A program made the position numbers and the translations under genes. 64,000 nt of DNA from Pseudomonas haemolytica (GTDB taxonomy: Bacteria > Pseudomonadota > Gammaproteobacteria > Pseudomonadales > Pseudomonadaceae), in contig NZ_VOIW01000001.1 in assembly GCF_009659625.1 (NCBI RefSeq), forward strand, positions 806,001 through 870,000, written 5' to 3'. Position 1 is the stretch's first letter; each line of letters starts with the position of its first letter. This document shows positions 1 to 7,911 of this stretch, piece after piece. A model generated the notes under the pieces. The model ran no database searches. It had not been told where the DNA came from and was given only the letters and a program-made list of their open reading frames with translations.

Positions 1-324
1 GGCCATGGCCAGCGCAATAAACCCTGATGCACCCAGTTTGGGTAGCAGCATCAATGCCAACGAGATAAAACACACGCCGAAGGCACCCCCGGCCCACATC
101 CACAACGGTGCCTTGCTGATAAAGGCCAAGCTCGGCAGTGGTAAACGCAGCGCCACGATCACCGGCAGCAGCACGATGATACTCACCAGTAACGAAGCCA
201 GCGTGGCCCACAACGGATGGCCGAGCCCGCGCCCGAGGTTGGCGTTGATCGCACTTTGAAACGGCACCACCGCCCCGGCGATCACCGCCAGCGCTAACAA
301 ACCCAGCCAATGCAAGGTGGTCAT
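1..324 (-). CDS. DMT/YdcZ-type (DUF606) membrane transporter, partial
   Basis: Only the first 108 codons are in the window; the gene runs off the left edge. The ATG at 324 opens a very hydrophobic chain beginning MTTLHWLGLLALAVIAGAVV, followed by FQSAINANLG and at least three predicted membrane segments. The 'QxxxNxxLG' stretch after the first helix is typical of the YdcZ (DUF606) family of the drug/metabolite transporter superfamily, whose substrates are mostly unknown. It is divergent from the LysR gene starting near 394, so that regulator may control it. The family call is inferred from a fragment. Confidence 0.7.
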   Translation of the reverse strand, partial: MTTLHWLGLLALAVIAGAVVPFQSAINANLGRGLGHPLWATLASLLVSIIVLLPVIVALRLPLPSLAFISKAPLWMWAGGAFGVCFISLALMLLPKLGASGFIALAMA

Positions 325-393
325 CTCACTATCTCCCAGAGGTTTTGCTGGACTCTAGGCTATTCGTCACGCAAATTTAAATTCCAAGTTCTT

Positions 394-1311
394 ATGCCGA
401 GCATGCAGCTGATGAATGATCTGCGTCGCATCGACCTTAACCTGCTGGTGATTCTCGACGCGTTGCTCAGCGAGCAACACGTCACCCGCGCTGCCGAGCG
501 CTTGCATCTGAGCCAGCCGGCGGTCAGCCATGCGTTGGCGCGTTTGCGCGATATGCTCGGTGACCCGCTGCTGGTGCGCCAGGGCGGCACACTGGTGCCA
601 ACGGCTCGCGCCCTGGAGTTGGCCGCGCCCTTGGCCGAAGCCCTGGCCCAGGTGCAGGCGTTGCTGGCGCCAAATCGTTTTGACCCCGCCTCGGCCAAGC
701 GCCGGTTTCGCGTGGCGATGTCGGACTACAGCGCGGCGATTTTCCTGCCAGGGTTGGTCCGTGTCCTACGCCATGAAGCGCCTGGCATCGACCTGCAGAT
801 CATCCAGGCCAGCCGCGAAGGCATGGTTGATGGCGTGCTCAATAGTGATCTCGACCTGGCGGCTGGCGTATTCCCCGACATGCCCGCCGAACTGCGTACT
901 ACGCCGTTGTTCGAAGAGCATTACACCTGCCTGGTCGACCGCCACAGCCTTCCACCCAGCGGCGTGCTGGACCTGCCGACCTACTTGTCGCGTCCCCATG
1001 TGCTCCTGGAGATGCGCGGTAGTGGCACGCCGGAAATCGAACGCGCACTGAGCGCGATACGTGAACGACGGCATGTGGCGATCAGCCTGCCGCATTGGGG
1101 CGTTGCACCGCAGTTGATCGAGGGCACGGACTTGGTCTTGACGGTGTCGTCCCGAGGTTTACTGAATATCGATCATCGGCACCTGCTGGCCGTGCCTGCG
1201 CCGTTTCATATTCCTTCGTTTGCTTTTGAGCTGGCCTGGCATGTGCGGCGGGGAGGGGATTCGGGGTTGCAGTGGTTGATTGGGCGGGTACGGGGTGTGC
1301 TGAGTGAGTAG
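394..1311 (+). CDS. LysR-family transcriptional regulator
   Basis: About 305 aa. The N-terminal winged helix-turn-helix (RRIDLNLLVILDALL, then TRAAERLHLSQPAVSHALARLR) is that of the NodD/LinR-like LysR branch, followed by a substrate-binding domain. The start is uncertain: ATGs at 394, 403 and 412 are in frame and none has a strong ribosome binding site; the upstream ATG at 310 would overlap the divergent transporter and is unlikely. The divergent DMT transporter gene is the most likely target, by the usual LysR arrangement. The inducer cannot be deduced. Confidence 0.85.
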   Translation: MPSMQLMNDLRRIDLNLLVILDALLSEQHVTRAAERLHLSQPAVSHALARLRDMLGDPLLVRQGGTLVPTARALELAAPLAEALAQVQALLAPNRFDPASAKRRFRVAMSDYSAAIFLPGLVRVLRHEAPGIDLQIIQASREGMVDGVLNSDLDLAAGVFPDMPAELRTTPLFEEHYTCLVDRHSLPPSGVLDLPTYLSRPHVLLEMRGSGTPEIERALSAIRERRHVAISLPHWGVAPQLIEGTDLVLTVSSRGLLNIDHRHLLAVPAPFHIPSFAFELAWHVRRGGDSGLQWLIGRVRGVLSE

Positions 1312-1318
1312 GCCCGTA

Positions 1319-1603
1319 TCACCACGATTTCGGTGGCTGGCGACGGGTATGAAAAATCCGCATTACCTGTAGTCGCCCCTCTCGAATTCGGTAAGGAACA
1401 ATGTAGGGCCATCGAGGTACAACCCACTCCCGAGTCCCAGGCACTCGGCCCTCTTTGCCCATCGCGGGAAACTGCGCGACATTTTCGAGGCCACTCAAAA
1501 TTGCCTGGACAAATTCATGCGCAGCTTTGGGGTTTTCTTCGGCAATATAAGCCGCTTCATCGTCTAGGTTTCTTAGGGCTGCCCGCAGCCACTCAACCTG
1601 CAT
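1319..1603 (-). CDS. ParE/RelE-superfamily toxin
   Basis: 94 aa. The opening VEWLRAALRNLDDEAAYIAEENPKAA and the C-terminal YIVPYRI...LQVMRIFHTRRQPP match the ParE/RelE fold family, with the characteristic late 'H-x-R-x-x-P' motif. ParE members poison DNA gyrase and RelE members cut mRNA; sequence alone here favours the ParE side. Its start overlaps the end of the upstream antitoxin gene by 11 bases, implying translational coupling. It is complete, with no disruption visible. Confidence 0.85.
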   Translation of the reverse strand: MQVEWLRAALRNLDDEAAYIAEENPKAAHEFVQAILSGLENVAQFPAMGKEGRVPGTREWVVPRWPYIVPYRIREGRLQVMRIFHTRRQPPKSW

Positions 1604-1832
1604 TGGTGCGCCATTTGTCAGCGACAGCTTTTACTTCGGCAGCCGTGGCGAAATCACCCGCATCCGCTTCTTTCAGTGCTTTTTGAATTTCTTCGATTTG
1701 CCATGCTTCACGTGTCAAGTATTCGCGTAACGCATCAACGGCGAGAAAGGATTTGCTGCGACCGGTAGCCTTGGCGAGACTGGCAAGCGTGTCGGCGACG
1801 TCTTCCGGTATACGTAGGGACATAACAGACAT
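1593..1832 (-). CDS. Ribbon-helix-helix antitoxin of the ParE-type pair
   Basis: 79 aa. The N-terminus MSVMSLRIPEDVADTLASLA followed by TGRSKSFLAVDALREYL is a ribbon-helix-helix (CopG/ParD-like) DNA-binding domain: short beta strand, then two helices. The acidic C-terminal half would wrap the toxin. It precedes and overlaps the toxin gene. The ATG at 1832 has GAGG upstream; an internal ATG at 1823 is the alternative. Autoregulation is expected, and a 9-base inverted repeat lies directly upstream. Confidence 0.85.
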   Translation of the reverse strand: MSVMSLRIPEDVADTLASLAKATGRSKSFLAVDALREYLTREAWQIEEIQKALKEADAGDFATAAEVKAVADKWRTNAG

Positions 1833-1840
1833 ATGAACCT

Positions 1841-1875
1841 CGATGTAGTGATGTGTAGTGCAACATACTACATCG
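1841..1875. promoter_or_regulatory. Inverted-repeat operator of the ParE/RHH module
   Basis: CGATGTAGT at 1841-1849 is exactly mirrored by ACTACATCG at 1867-1875, with a further TGTAGTG copy between them. It lies 9 bases upstream of the antitoxin start. RHH antitoxins bind such repeated half-sites cooperatively, so this is the probable autoregulatory operator; binding itself is inferred. Confidence 0.6.
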
Positions 1876-1932
1876 TCACTGCATCAACGGTTTGCTCCGT
1901 TCGTCAGGGGTATTCTGATCAAGGAAATATTC

Positions 1933-2349
1933 ATGCTTTCTGGACTCAACCACCTGACCCTGGCGGTGACCGACGTGCCGCGCAGCGTCAGTTTTTATCG
2001 CGACCTGCTGCACCTCCAACTCGACGCTACCTGGGACAACGGTGCCTACCTCTCATTACCCGGGCTCTGGCTCTGCCTGTCGCTGGACCCGTTGCGCCCG
2101 ACCGCGCCGGCGGCGGATTACACCCATTACGCCTTCACCGTCGAGGCCGCTCATTTCGCCGCGTTGGTCGAGCGCCTGCGGGCGGGCGGCGTACAGGAGT
2201 GGCGCGATAACCGCAGCGAAGGCGCGTCGTTTTACTTCCTCGATCCGGACGGCCACAAGCTGGAGGCTCATGTCGGTGACTTGGCCTCGCGCCTGCAAGC
2301 TTGTCGCGCCAAGCCTTACGCGGGAATGAAGTTTTACCCGCCGCGCTGA
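1933..2349 (+). CDS. fosA: Fosfomycin resistance glutathione transferase FosA
   Basis: 138 aa, a single vicinal-oxygen-chelate domain pair. It begins [12 protein letters not shown], with the metal ligands expected of FosA at His7, His65 (in YTHYAF) and Glu111 (in KLEAHVGD); the [19 protein letters not shown] block is characteristic. FosA is a Mn(II)- and K(+)-dependent cytosolic enzyme that opens the fosfomycin epoxide with glutathione. Chromosomal fosA is common in pseudomonads. The ATG at 1933 matches the family's usual N-terminus; the upstream ATG at 1858 lies in the TA operator region. Confidence 0.93.
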   Translation: MLSGLNHLTLAVTDVPRSVSFYRDLLHLQLDATWDNGAYLSLPGLWLCLSLDPLRPTAPAADYTHYAFTVEAAHFAALVERLRAGGVQEWRDNRSEGASFYFLDPDGHKLEAHVGDLASRLQACRAKPYAGMKFYPPR

Positions 2350-2396
2350 AACATGCAGAATCAATCACCTTCACACGTCTGTCAGAGCGTCTACCC

Positions 2397-3038
2397 ATGA
2401 CCCCATCCTTGCTGCTCGCCGTCCTTGCCTCGGGTTTTATCTACGGTATTACCCCCGGCCCAGGTGTCTTGGCTGTGTTCGGCATCGGCGCTGCCCGCGG
2501 CCGGCGTGCCGGGGCGGGTTTTCTGTGTGGGCATTTGCTCGGCGACGTGGTGTGGTGCAGCACGGCGCTGATTGCCATCGTCGGTGCGCGGGAAGTCGGT
2601 AGCAGTGCGTTTGATGTACTGGGTGTACTCAGCGGGTTGTATTTGTTCTGGCTCGGCTGGCGCGCAATCCGTACCCAGCGCCGTAGCGGTGATGCGCCTC
2701 AGGGCGCGGCGAGGCACCCGTTCTGGCATGGCATTTTGTTCGGCCTGACCAACCCCAAGGCGTACCCGGTTGCTGTCGCGACCTTCACCGCGTTGCTGTC
2801 CAGCCGTGCCGAATTGCTGACTTGGTCGATGCTGCCGTCGCTGATCTTCATGAGCTTCATCGGTGGCCTGTTGGCCTACGCGATCCTGATCGGCGTGGTC
2901 GGTGCTCAGCGAGTGCGCACGGTGTACCAACGCCATGAAATTCTGATCACCAAGCTCTGCGGCGTAATGTTTATTGGCTTCGCCATCAATGCCCTGGCGC
3001 ACGCCTTACCGGGCTTGTTCGGTAGCAAACCGGCCTGA
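2397..3038 (+). CDS. LysE/RhtB-family amino-acid exporter
   Basis: 213 aa with about six hydrophobic segments. The N-terminal GFIYGITPGPGVLAVFGIGAARGRRAG is the conserved LysE signature (PGP motif in helix 1), and LTNPKAYPVAVATFTALL is the second conserved 'NPKA' motif. The family exports amino acids or related small molecules across the inner membrane. The substrate is not predictable. It follows fosA by 47 bases on the same strand and may share its transcript. Confidence 0.88.
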   Translation: MTPSLLLAVLASGFIYGITPGPGVLAVFGIGAARGRRAGAGFLCGHLLGDVVWCSTALIAIVGAREVGSSAFDVLGVLSGLYLFWLGWRAIRTQRRSGDAPQGAARHPFWHGILFGLTNPKAYPVAVATFTALLSSRAELLTWSMLPSLIFMSFIGGLLAYAILIGVVGAQRVRTVYQRHEILITKLCGVMFIGFAINALAHALPGLFGSKPA

Positions 3039-3157
3039 GGCGTCCACAACCGTTCGTCGCACTGGCAAGTTTTTTCTAAACCTTTGCCGCCTTGAAAATT
3101 CGAATTCAGGGCGGGGCGTGTTTCCCCGCACTTATTTTTGCCCTGGAGGAACCCATC

Positions 3158-3685
3158 ATGAGCCGCATGGCTATCCGGTTACGCACCGCCAGTTTCGCGA
3201 TGCTGCTGGGCCTCGGCGCCAGCAATGCTTTCGCCCAGTCGCCTGCTGAATTCATCGAGCAGGCTTCGGCCAAAGGTATGGCCGATATCGAAACCAGTCG
3301 CATGGCCCACGCCAAGACCTCGTCCCAAGAGATCAAGGACTACACCATCGAAGTCATCAACGAGCGCACCCTGGCCAACCAGCACTTGGCCGCCATCGCC
3401 AAGAAGCTCGATTTGCCGGTGGCCCCACGGGATAAGATCGTTGATAAAGCCGAAACCCTGATGCCCGAACTCAAGGATGGCGACTCCTTTGACGCCGCCT
3501 ATACCGCGCAACAGGTCAAGGAAAACGAAGACGCTATCGCCCTGTTCAAGAAAGAAGGCGCCGCGTCGGATGTGCCGGAGATAAAAGCGCTGGTGGATGA
3601 GACGCTGCCCAAGCTCGAAGAGCGTCTGCAAAAAGCCCGAGCCCTGGCATCGACCTATGGCAAAGGTCATCAAGGGGACGGTTGA
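3158..3685 (+). CDS. DUF4142 periplasmic protein
   Basis: 175 aa. A signal peptide (MAIRLRTASFAMLLGLGASNAFAQ) precedes a helical ferritin-like DUF4142 domain: FIEQASAKGMADIETSRMAHAKTSS..IKDYTIEVINERTLANQHL. Proteins of this family are exported and of unknown function, often stress-induced. The ATG at 3158 is chosen because of TGGAGGA just upstream; the longer frame from 3092 would bury the signal peptide. A bidirectional terminator follows. Confidence 0.85.
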   Translation: MSRMAIRLRTASFAMLLGLGASNAFAQSPAEFIEQASAKGMADIETSRMAHAKTSSQEIKDYTIEVINERTLANQHLAAIAKKLDLPVAPRDKIVDKAETLMPELKDGDSFDAAYTAQQVKENEDAIALFKKEGAASDVPEIKALVDETLPKLEERLQKARALASTYGKGHQGDG

Positions 3686-3701
3686 GGCCGCTGCTTGAAA
3701 T

Positions 3702-3740
3702 GAAAAACGGCGGTTGGAGCTTCTCCAACCGCCGTTTTTT
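3702..3740. terminator. Bidirectional Rho-independent terminator
   Basis: AAAAACGGCGGTTGGAG and CTCCAACCGCCGTTTTTT form a long perfect stem with A/T tracts on both sides. It sits between the converging DUF4142 gene and the iron-permease-family gene and can serve both. Confidence 0.9.
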
Positions 3741-4165
3741 CATGCCTGGTTGAGGTCCGTCTTGTTCGGAGCTGCGTCGTCGGCTGCGGCGCCGCAGCTG
3801 CTGTTCAAACTTACGGTGCCGGTGTTGCCGATGCTGCGGTATTCCTGGCGCAGTTTTTCCAGTTCTTTGCGGTCCAGGCCGTCGAGGCTGAGCACGGCGT
3901 TCTGGGCATCCTTGGACACGCGCAGCAGTTCATCGATCTTGATATGCAGAATATCGTTGTCGCGGTTTTGCGTGTTCTGGATGAGGAACACCATCAGGAA
4001 CGTGATGATGGTGGTCGAGGTGTTGATGATCAGTTGCCAGGTGTCGTTGTAGTGGAAATAAGGCCCGCTCAGGCTCCACAGTAAAATCAACGCGACCGCC
4101 GCATAGAATGTCCGGGCACTGCCCGCCCAACGAGAGAGGGATTGGGAGACTGCGGAGAATTTCAT
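3740..4165 (-). CDS. Low-affinity iron permease family (FET4-like) membrane protein
   Basis: 141 aa. After a short cytosolic N-terminus (SQSLSRWAGSARTF) come two membrane segments around YAAVALILLWSLSGPYF and WQLIINTSTTIITFLMVFLIQNTQNRDND; the last block is the hallmark of the family, followed by a soluble KIDELLR... helix. Bacterial members are half the size of yeast Fet4 and their transport activity is not established. Monocistronic, with its 3' end at the bidirectional terminator. Confidence 0.85.
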   Translation of the reverse strand: MKFSAVSQSLSRWAGSARTFYAAVALILLWSLSGPYFHYNDTWQLIINTSTTIITFLMVFLIQNTQNRDNDILHIKIDELLRVSKDAQNAVLSLDGLDRKELEKLRQEYRSIGNTGTVSLNSSCGAAADDAAPNKTDLNQA

Positions 4166-4339
4166 GACCGTTTTCCTTAAAAGAGGTGATGAAAATACTG
4201 ACCGCAGGCATTCGCTGAAATTTCTTTTTACAACTTAACGTCTGGGCAAATGTGTGCGTTTTTTTTCGGATCTTTAGGATCGAGCCTACGGCGCCATGGA
4301 GCAGCGAGCACAAGACTGGGTTTTTATCTGGATATTCCC

Positions 4340-5122
4340 ATGTACGCTGACGCCACCTGCGACCTGTCCACACGTTATCACCTGACCGAAGATCATTATT
4401 TTGCGGCAACCTGCGCGCTGCATCGGCGTTACAGCGCCGGTATCAACGCTTACTTCATTGACGAGCATTTTGTCCCGTGGAACCTGTTGTTTATTCGTGT
4501 GGGCAGCGCCCCGTCGGGGGAGGCAATGGTGCAGCCCTTGGAGTTGATCCGCCGCACCCTGATCGAAATACGCGTAGTGATCCACGAAGAAAAGGTCCAG
4601 GGATTACGCGAAGTGCTCACGGGGCTCGATTTTCAGCCTGCCGAAAAGACCACCGTGATGGTCCTCCAATTGTCGCGTTTTGTTCCATCCAAGAGTGAGG
4701 GCGGTGTGCAGATCAGCCTGACACGGGACTTGAACGCGTGGGCAATTCCACTTGGCAACGCGTTCGCGATGCTGCCCGAAAGCGTGGTGCATTATCAGGA
4801 GCGGCACCAACGAGCCCTTGAAGCTGATGAGACCCTTTACCACTTCACCTTGTCCGTAGAGGGGCAGGTGAGCAGTTCGTTGACGTTGTCTCTCTGTAAG
4901 GGAGAGGCCCGGCTTAATGATGTCGGCACTCTCATAAGCTTTCGTGGAAGAGGTTACGCTACGCAATTGATTCAAGCTGCGCTGCTTCACGCCGCGGCCT
5001 TGGGCGCCAACCGATGCTTTCTAGAGGCATCGGAGGGCGCCGTCCCGCTGTATTGCAAGTTGGGTTTCGAGCGTTTATTCGACTACCAGTCTTTTACGCG
5101 CCAGGCAGTTGCAGTGCCCTGA
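4340..5122 (+). CDS. GNAT-family acetyltransferase-like protein
   Basis: 260 aa from the ATG at 4340. The C-terminal half carries a GNAT core: GTLISFRGRGYATQLIQAALLHAAALGANRCFLEASEGAVPLYCKLGF, where R-G-R-G-Y-A is the acetyl-CoA pyrophosphate loop and PLYCKLGF the final motif. The N-terminal ~130 residues are less conserved and may be a degenerate second GNAT fold. Substrate unknown. The upstream in-frame ATG at 4250 lies in AT-rich DNA and is less likely. Confidence 0.7.
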   Translation: MYADATCDLSTRYHLTEDHYFAATCALHRRYSAGINAYFIDEHFVPWNLLFIRVGSAPSGEAMVQPLELIRRTLIEIRVVIHEEKVQGLREVLTGLDFQPAEKTTVMVLQLSRFVPSKSEGGVQISLTRDLNAWAIPLGNAFAMLPESVVHYQERHQRALEADETLYHFTLSVEGQVSSSLTLSLCKGEARLNDVGTLISFRGRGYATQLIQAALLHAAALGANRCFLEASEGAVPLYCKLGFERLFDYQSFTRQAVAVP

Positions 5123-5623
5123 TCAGAACACCATTTTTGTTTGACCGCGATCCTCGAGCGTCAACAGATATTGCTTGGCCTCAAGCCCTCCGGCAAACCC
5201 GGTGAGTCCGCCCGAAGCCCCCACCACTCGATGGCACGGTGCGATGATTGAGATTGGATTACGCCCGTTGGCGGCACCTACTGCGCGCACGGCTTTCGGG
5301 TTGCCGATCTGCTGGGCGATCTGGCTGTAGCTGCGGGTTTCGCCGAAGGGAATGGTCAGCAGTGCCTGCCAGACTTGTTTTTGAAAATGCGTACCGGTGA
5401 AGTCCAGCTCAAGCTCGAACTGTTTGCGCGAGCCGGCGAAGTATTCCGTCAACTGGCGTTCGGTCTCCAACAGCACGGGGTTATTGCTGGCCTCGACCAG
5501 TTCACCCAGGCGTACGCGGTTGGCGCGTTCCACTTCCCACAGGATGGCGCTGAGTTTGCCGTTGCGCGCCACTAGGGTCAGTTCACCGACAGGGGAGGGC
5601 ATGAGCTTGTATTCGTAAGTCAT
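5123..5623 (-). CDS. ogt: Methylated-DNA--protein-cysteine methyltransferase (Ogt type)
   Basis: 166 aa. It transfers the alkyl group of O6-alkylguanine in DNA to its own cysteine, a suicidal repair reaction. The active site IIAPCHRVVG has Cys130; SYSQIAQQIGNPKAVRAVGAANGRNP is the DNA-binding helix-turn-helix with the Arg finger. It lacks the Ada N-terminal zinc domain, so it is the Ogt form. The start at 5623 (MTYEYKLMPS) is the family's usual one; the frame extends to 5854 but without conserved sequence. Confidence 0.93.
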   Translation of the reverse strand: MTYEYKLMPSPVGELTLVARNGKLSAILWEVERANRVRLGELVEASNNPVLLETERQLTEYFAGSRKQFELELDFTGTHFQKQVWQALLTIPFGETRSYSQIAQQIGNPKAVRAVGAANGRNPISIIAPCHRVVGASGGLTGFAGGLEAKQYLLTLEDRGQTKMVF

Positions 5624-5721
5624 GAGCAGGTTCCTCGAAGGGGCGTCAATGCGTACAGCGCTACTGTAGTTCCACCAGCGGGTTTGCAAACTACGTTTCT
5701 TGCGATCAAATTCTTCGCAGC

Positions 5722-6054
5722 CTAGAAGTTCCAGTAAACCCAACTGGAGTAGTACGGGTACCAGTAGAACCAGGAGATCCTGTAAAGCCCCATGAGCACT
5801 GATGCATGGCCTATCATCACCAACGAAAGCACATTGAGAAGGCTTATCACCCAAGCAAACAGCGTTACGCTTCGGCTGGCATGGCGCGAGGCAAACCTTA
5901 CGCCATAAACCGACGCGGCTATCGATCCGAGTGCCAGGAACCAGCCCAGAGGAAATGGCAGCGTTAAAAACGAGACCAACAGCGGTAACACCACCACCCA
6001 GCCGACCACTTGGCGCAGGATAGGTTTTGGCGTGGGGTGTCTGGTTTCAAGCAT
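5722..6054 (-). CDS. Small hydrophobic membrane protein, unknown
   Basis: 110 aa, not recognised. Three predicted membrane helices are visible: around WVVVLPLLVSFLTLPFPLGWFLALGSIAA, SVTLFAWVISLLNVLSLVMIG and ASVLMGLYRISWFYW. The aromatic C-terminus (WFYWYPYYSSWVYWNF) is unusual. It lies upstream of ogt on the same strand, separated by about 100 bases. Confidence 0.5.
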   Translation of the reverse strand: MLETRHPTPKPILRQVVGWVVVLPLLVSFLTLPFPLGWFLALGSIAASVYGVRFASRHASRSVTLFAWVISLLNVLSLVMIGHASVLMGLYRISWFYWYPYYSSWVYWNF

Positions 6055-6139
6055 TGCAGCGCTCCGCTCCGTTGGGTGGACGAGCTGACATCATCCCGAT
6101 GTGAATTCGTCACCGCCGTAAGATTTTACTTAGAAGCAC

Positions 6140-6550
6140 CTACCGGTCCTGCTGCAATACCTTGAGCGCTGCCGAGGCCAGGAACCCCGAGCGACTTTTT
6201 TCTTCCGGATGACTCAACACATATTCATCGATGCGATTGAGCAGATACCCTGGCAGGGTGATGTTGAGTTTTTGCGCCTTGCCCAGGTACTTGGTGACGT
6301 CGATGTCCACTACTGCCCAAGTGCAGCCGGCGTATTGTGGGTTGGCGGCATGCAAGGTGACTTTCTGTGCGTTGGGGATCGGCGCGCCATCTTCTGCGAG
6401 AATCTCGAAGTGCCCCTCGATGGCTTCGCGGGCCATGGCCATGGCGTCGTCCAAGTCATCGCCAGCAGAGTAGCAGCCAGGAATGTCCGGGACTTCCACG
6501 CCCCACGCGTGGTCTTCGTCGCCCGATGAAATTGCGATGGGGTAAAGCAT
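6140..6550 (-). CDS. hicB: HicB antitoxin
   Basis: 136 aa. The N-terminal partial RNase-H-like HicB domain (LYPIAIS...WGVEVPDIPGCYSAGDDLDDAMAMAREAIEGHFE) carries the defining 'DIPGC-S-GD' motif; the C-terminal LNITLPGYLLNRIDEYV..HPEEKSRSGFLASAAL is a ribbon-helix-helix DNA-binding domain. It neutralises HicA and represses the operon. It follows hicA by 22 bases. Confidence 0.93.
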   Translation of the reverse strand: MLYPIAISSGDEDHAWGVEVPDIPGCYSAGDDLDDAMAMAREAIEGHFEILAEDGAPIPNAQKVTLHAANPQYAGCTWAVVDIDVTKYLGKAQKLNITLPGYLLNRIDEYVLSHPEEKSRSGFLASAALKVLQQDR

Positions 6551-6572
6551 GTGCGTTGCCCTCCAGGGACGG

Positions 6573-6755
6573 TTAACTCAACAGAGCCTGTTTCAAAATG
6601 CTCTTGGCGGCTTTATCCAGCAGGTCCTTTTTTGGATGAGGGATCGTTACCAGCCCCGGCTTTGTCGGGTGCTTGAAGGGGTGGTGACTACCCCTGGTGC
6701 GCACCAGATACCAACCGTCTGCAACGATGTGACCTATCAAATATCGGCTGTCCAC
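6573..6755 (-). CDS. hicA: HicA mRNA-interferase toxin
   Basis: 60 aa, a double-stranded-RNA-binding-like fold that cleaves mRNA. The core DGWYLVRTRGSHHPFKHPTKPGLVTIPHPKKDL contains the catalytic His (GSHHPF) and the conserved 'H-P-x-K-D-L' end. The start is GTG at 6755, preceded by a strong AGGAGGTGAT. First gene of the two-gene hicAB operon. Confidence 0.92.
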   Translation of the reverse strand: MDSRYLIGHIVADGWYLVRTRGSHHPFKHPTKPGLVTIPHPKKDLLDKAAKSILKQALLS

Positions 6756-6779
6756 ATCACCTCCTTGTGGTGTGTGTTG

Positions 6780-6796
6780 GTGGTGACTATAACCAC
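6780..6796. promoter_or_regulatory. Inverted repeat upstream of hicAB
   Basis: GTGGT (6780-6784) and ACCAC (6792-6796) flank a 7-base AT-rich centre, 24 bases upstream of hicA. HicB-type RHH domains bind short palindromes at this position. A short repeat, so only a suggestion. Confidence 0.35.
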
Positions 6797-6922
6797 TGAA
6801 GAGAAATTATCAATACTCTACCTACCAGCGGTCGATGTCCGCTGTTTCGCCAGGCGTTGAATGAAGTATATGGGCGCGTGGAAATGGCGCTGCAGAGAGA
6901 TATTGCGAGGTTTTTCGGGGTG

Positions 6923-7816
6923 TTACCGGGTGTGTAGTGCCTGCTCAAGTACACCAAGAAATGCATCCGCCAAAATATTTCTAGTTGATGCTGGGGTCAG
7001 CACCAGCAACTGCGCACAGGCATCCACTTCCTGCATTGGCCTATAGGTCACGCCCTTGTTCATCAAACTCTGCGTACATTCCGGCACCAGCGCCACGCCT
7101 TGTCCGGCTGCCACCAGCGCGATGATCGAGGTGATCTGACGCCCTGTCGGTCCAGGGCGTAGCGGGTGGCCATGGTGTCGGTAAAGTTGTTCGATGGATT
7201 GGTTCAAGCCAGACCCATAATCGGCGGGAAACAGAATCAACGGATAAGTGCTCAGTTGCGCCAGGCTGACCATCGTCTGACTCGCCAGCGGGCTGTCGCT
7301 GGAGACCGCCGCCACCAACCGTTCCTCACCCAAAGACAACGTCCTGACATCAGTACTTTGCGGCAACAGGCGGCTCAAGCCGATATCCAGGCGGCCATCC
7401 GCAATCTGCGCACCGAGGCTGCCGGAGGCGCACTCCACCAAGGTCAACTGCACATCGGGAAAGCGCTGGGCGAAGGTCTGGATGGCCTGGCTGAACAGGT
7501 CCGACAGGACGATTGAGCTGACATAACCCAATGCCAGCTGACCCGCAGTGCCAGCAGCCAATTTACCGGCGATCACTTGCGCCAATTCCACCTGCTCCAA
7601 CACCCCCCGGGCGTAGGGCAGGAACGAACGCCCCTGGGCGGTGAGGGTGACCGTGCGGCTGGTGCGATCAAACAACCTGAATCCCAACTCGGCCTCCAGC
7701 GCGGAAATCTGCCGAGTCAGCGGTGGCTGGGCCAGATGCAGGCGAAGTGCCGCGCGGCCGAAGTGCAATTCTTCAGCGACCGTCAGAAAGTAACGCAGCT
7801 TGCGTAGGTCGAGCAT
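6923..7816 (-). CDS. LysR-family regulator (CatM/BenM-like N-terminus)
   Basis: 297 aa. It opens MLDLRKLRYFLTVAEELHFGRAALRLHLAQPPLTRQISALE, the LysR helix-turn-helix in the form seen in aromatic-degradation and MFS-linked regulators, then a full substrate-binding domain. It is divergent from the two-gene MFS operon at 7912-10265 across a 95-base gap, which makes those exporters its probable target. Confidence 0.88.
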   Translation of the reverse strand: MLDLRKLRYFLTVAEELHFGRAALRLHLAQPPLTRQISALEAELGFRLFDRTSRTVTLTAQGRSFLPYARGVLEQVELAQVIAGKLAAGTAGQLALGYVSSIVLSDLFSQAIQTFAQRFPDVQLTLVECASGSLGAQIADGRLDIGLSRLLPQSTDVRTLSLGEERLVAAVSSDSPLASQTMVSLAQLSTYPLILFPADYGSGLNQSIEQLYRHHGHPLRPGPTGRQITSIIALVAAGQGVALVPECTQSLMNKGVTYRPMQEVDACAQLLVLTPASTRNILADAFLGVLEQALHTR

Positions 7817-7911
7817 CCTGGTCCTTGGGTATCAATCGGTCGGAATTCGGTATTGGTTTAAGGGTTGCCCGTCATTCTATAAAGACCGCACAAAATAAAA
7901 CGAGAGGTTTC

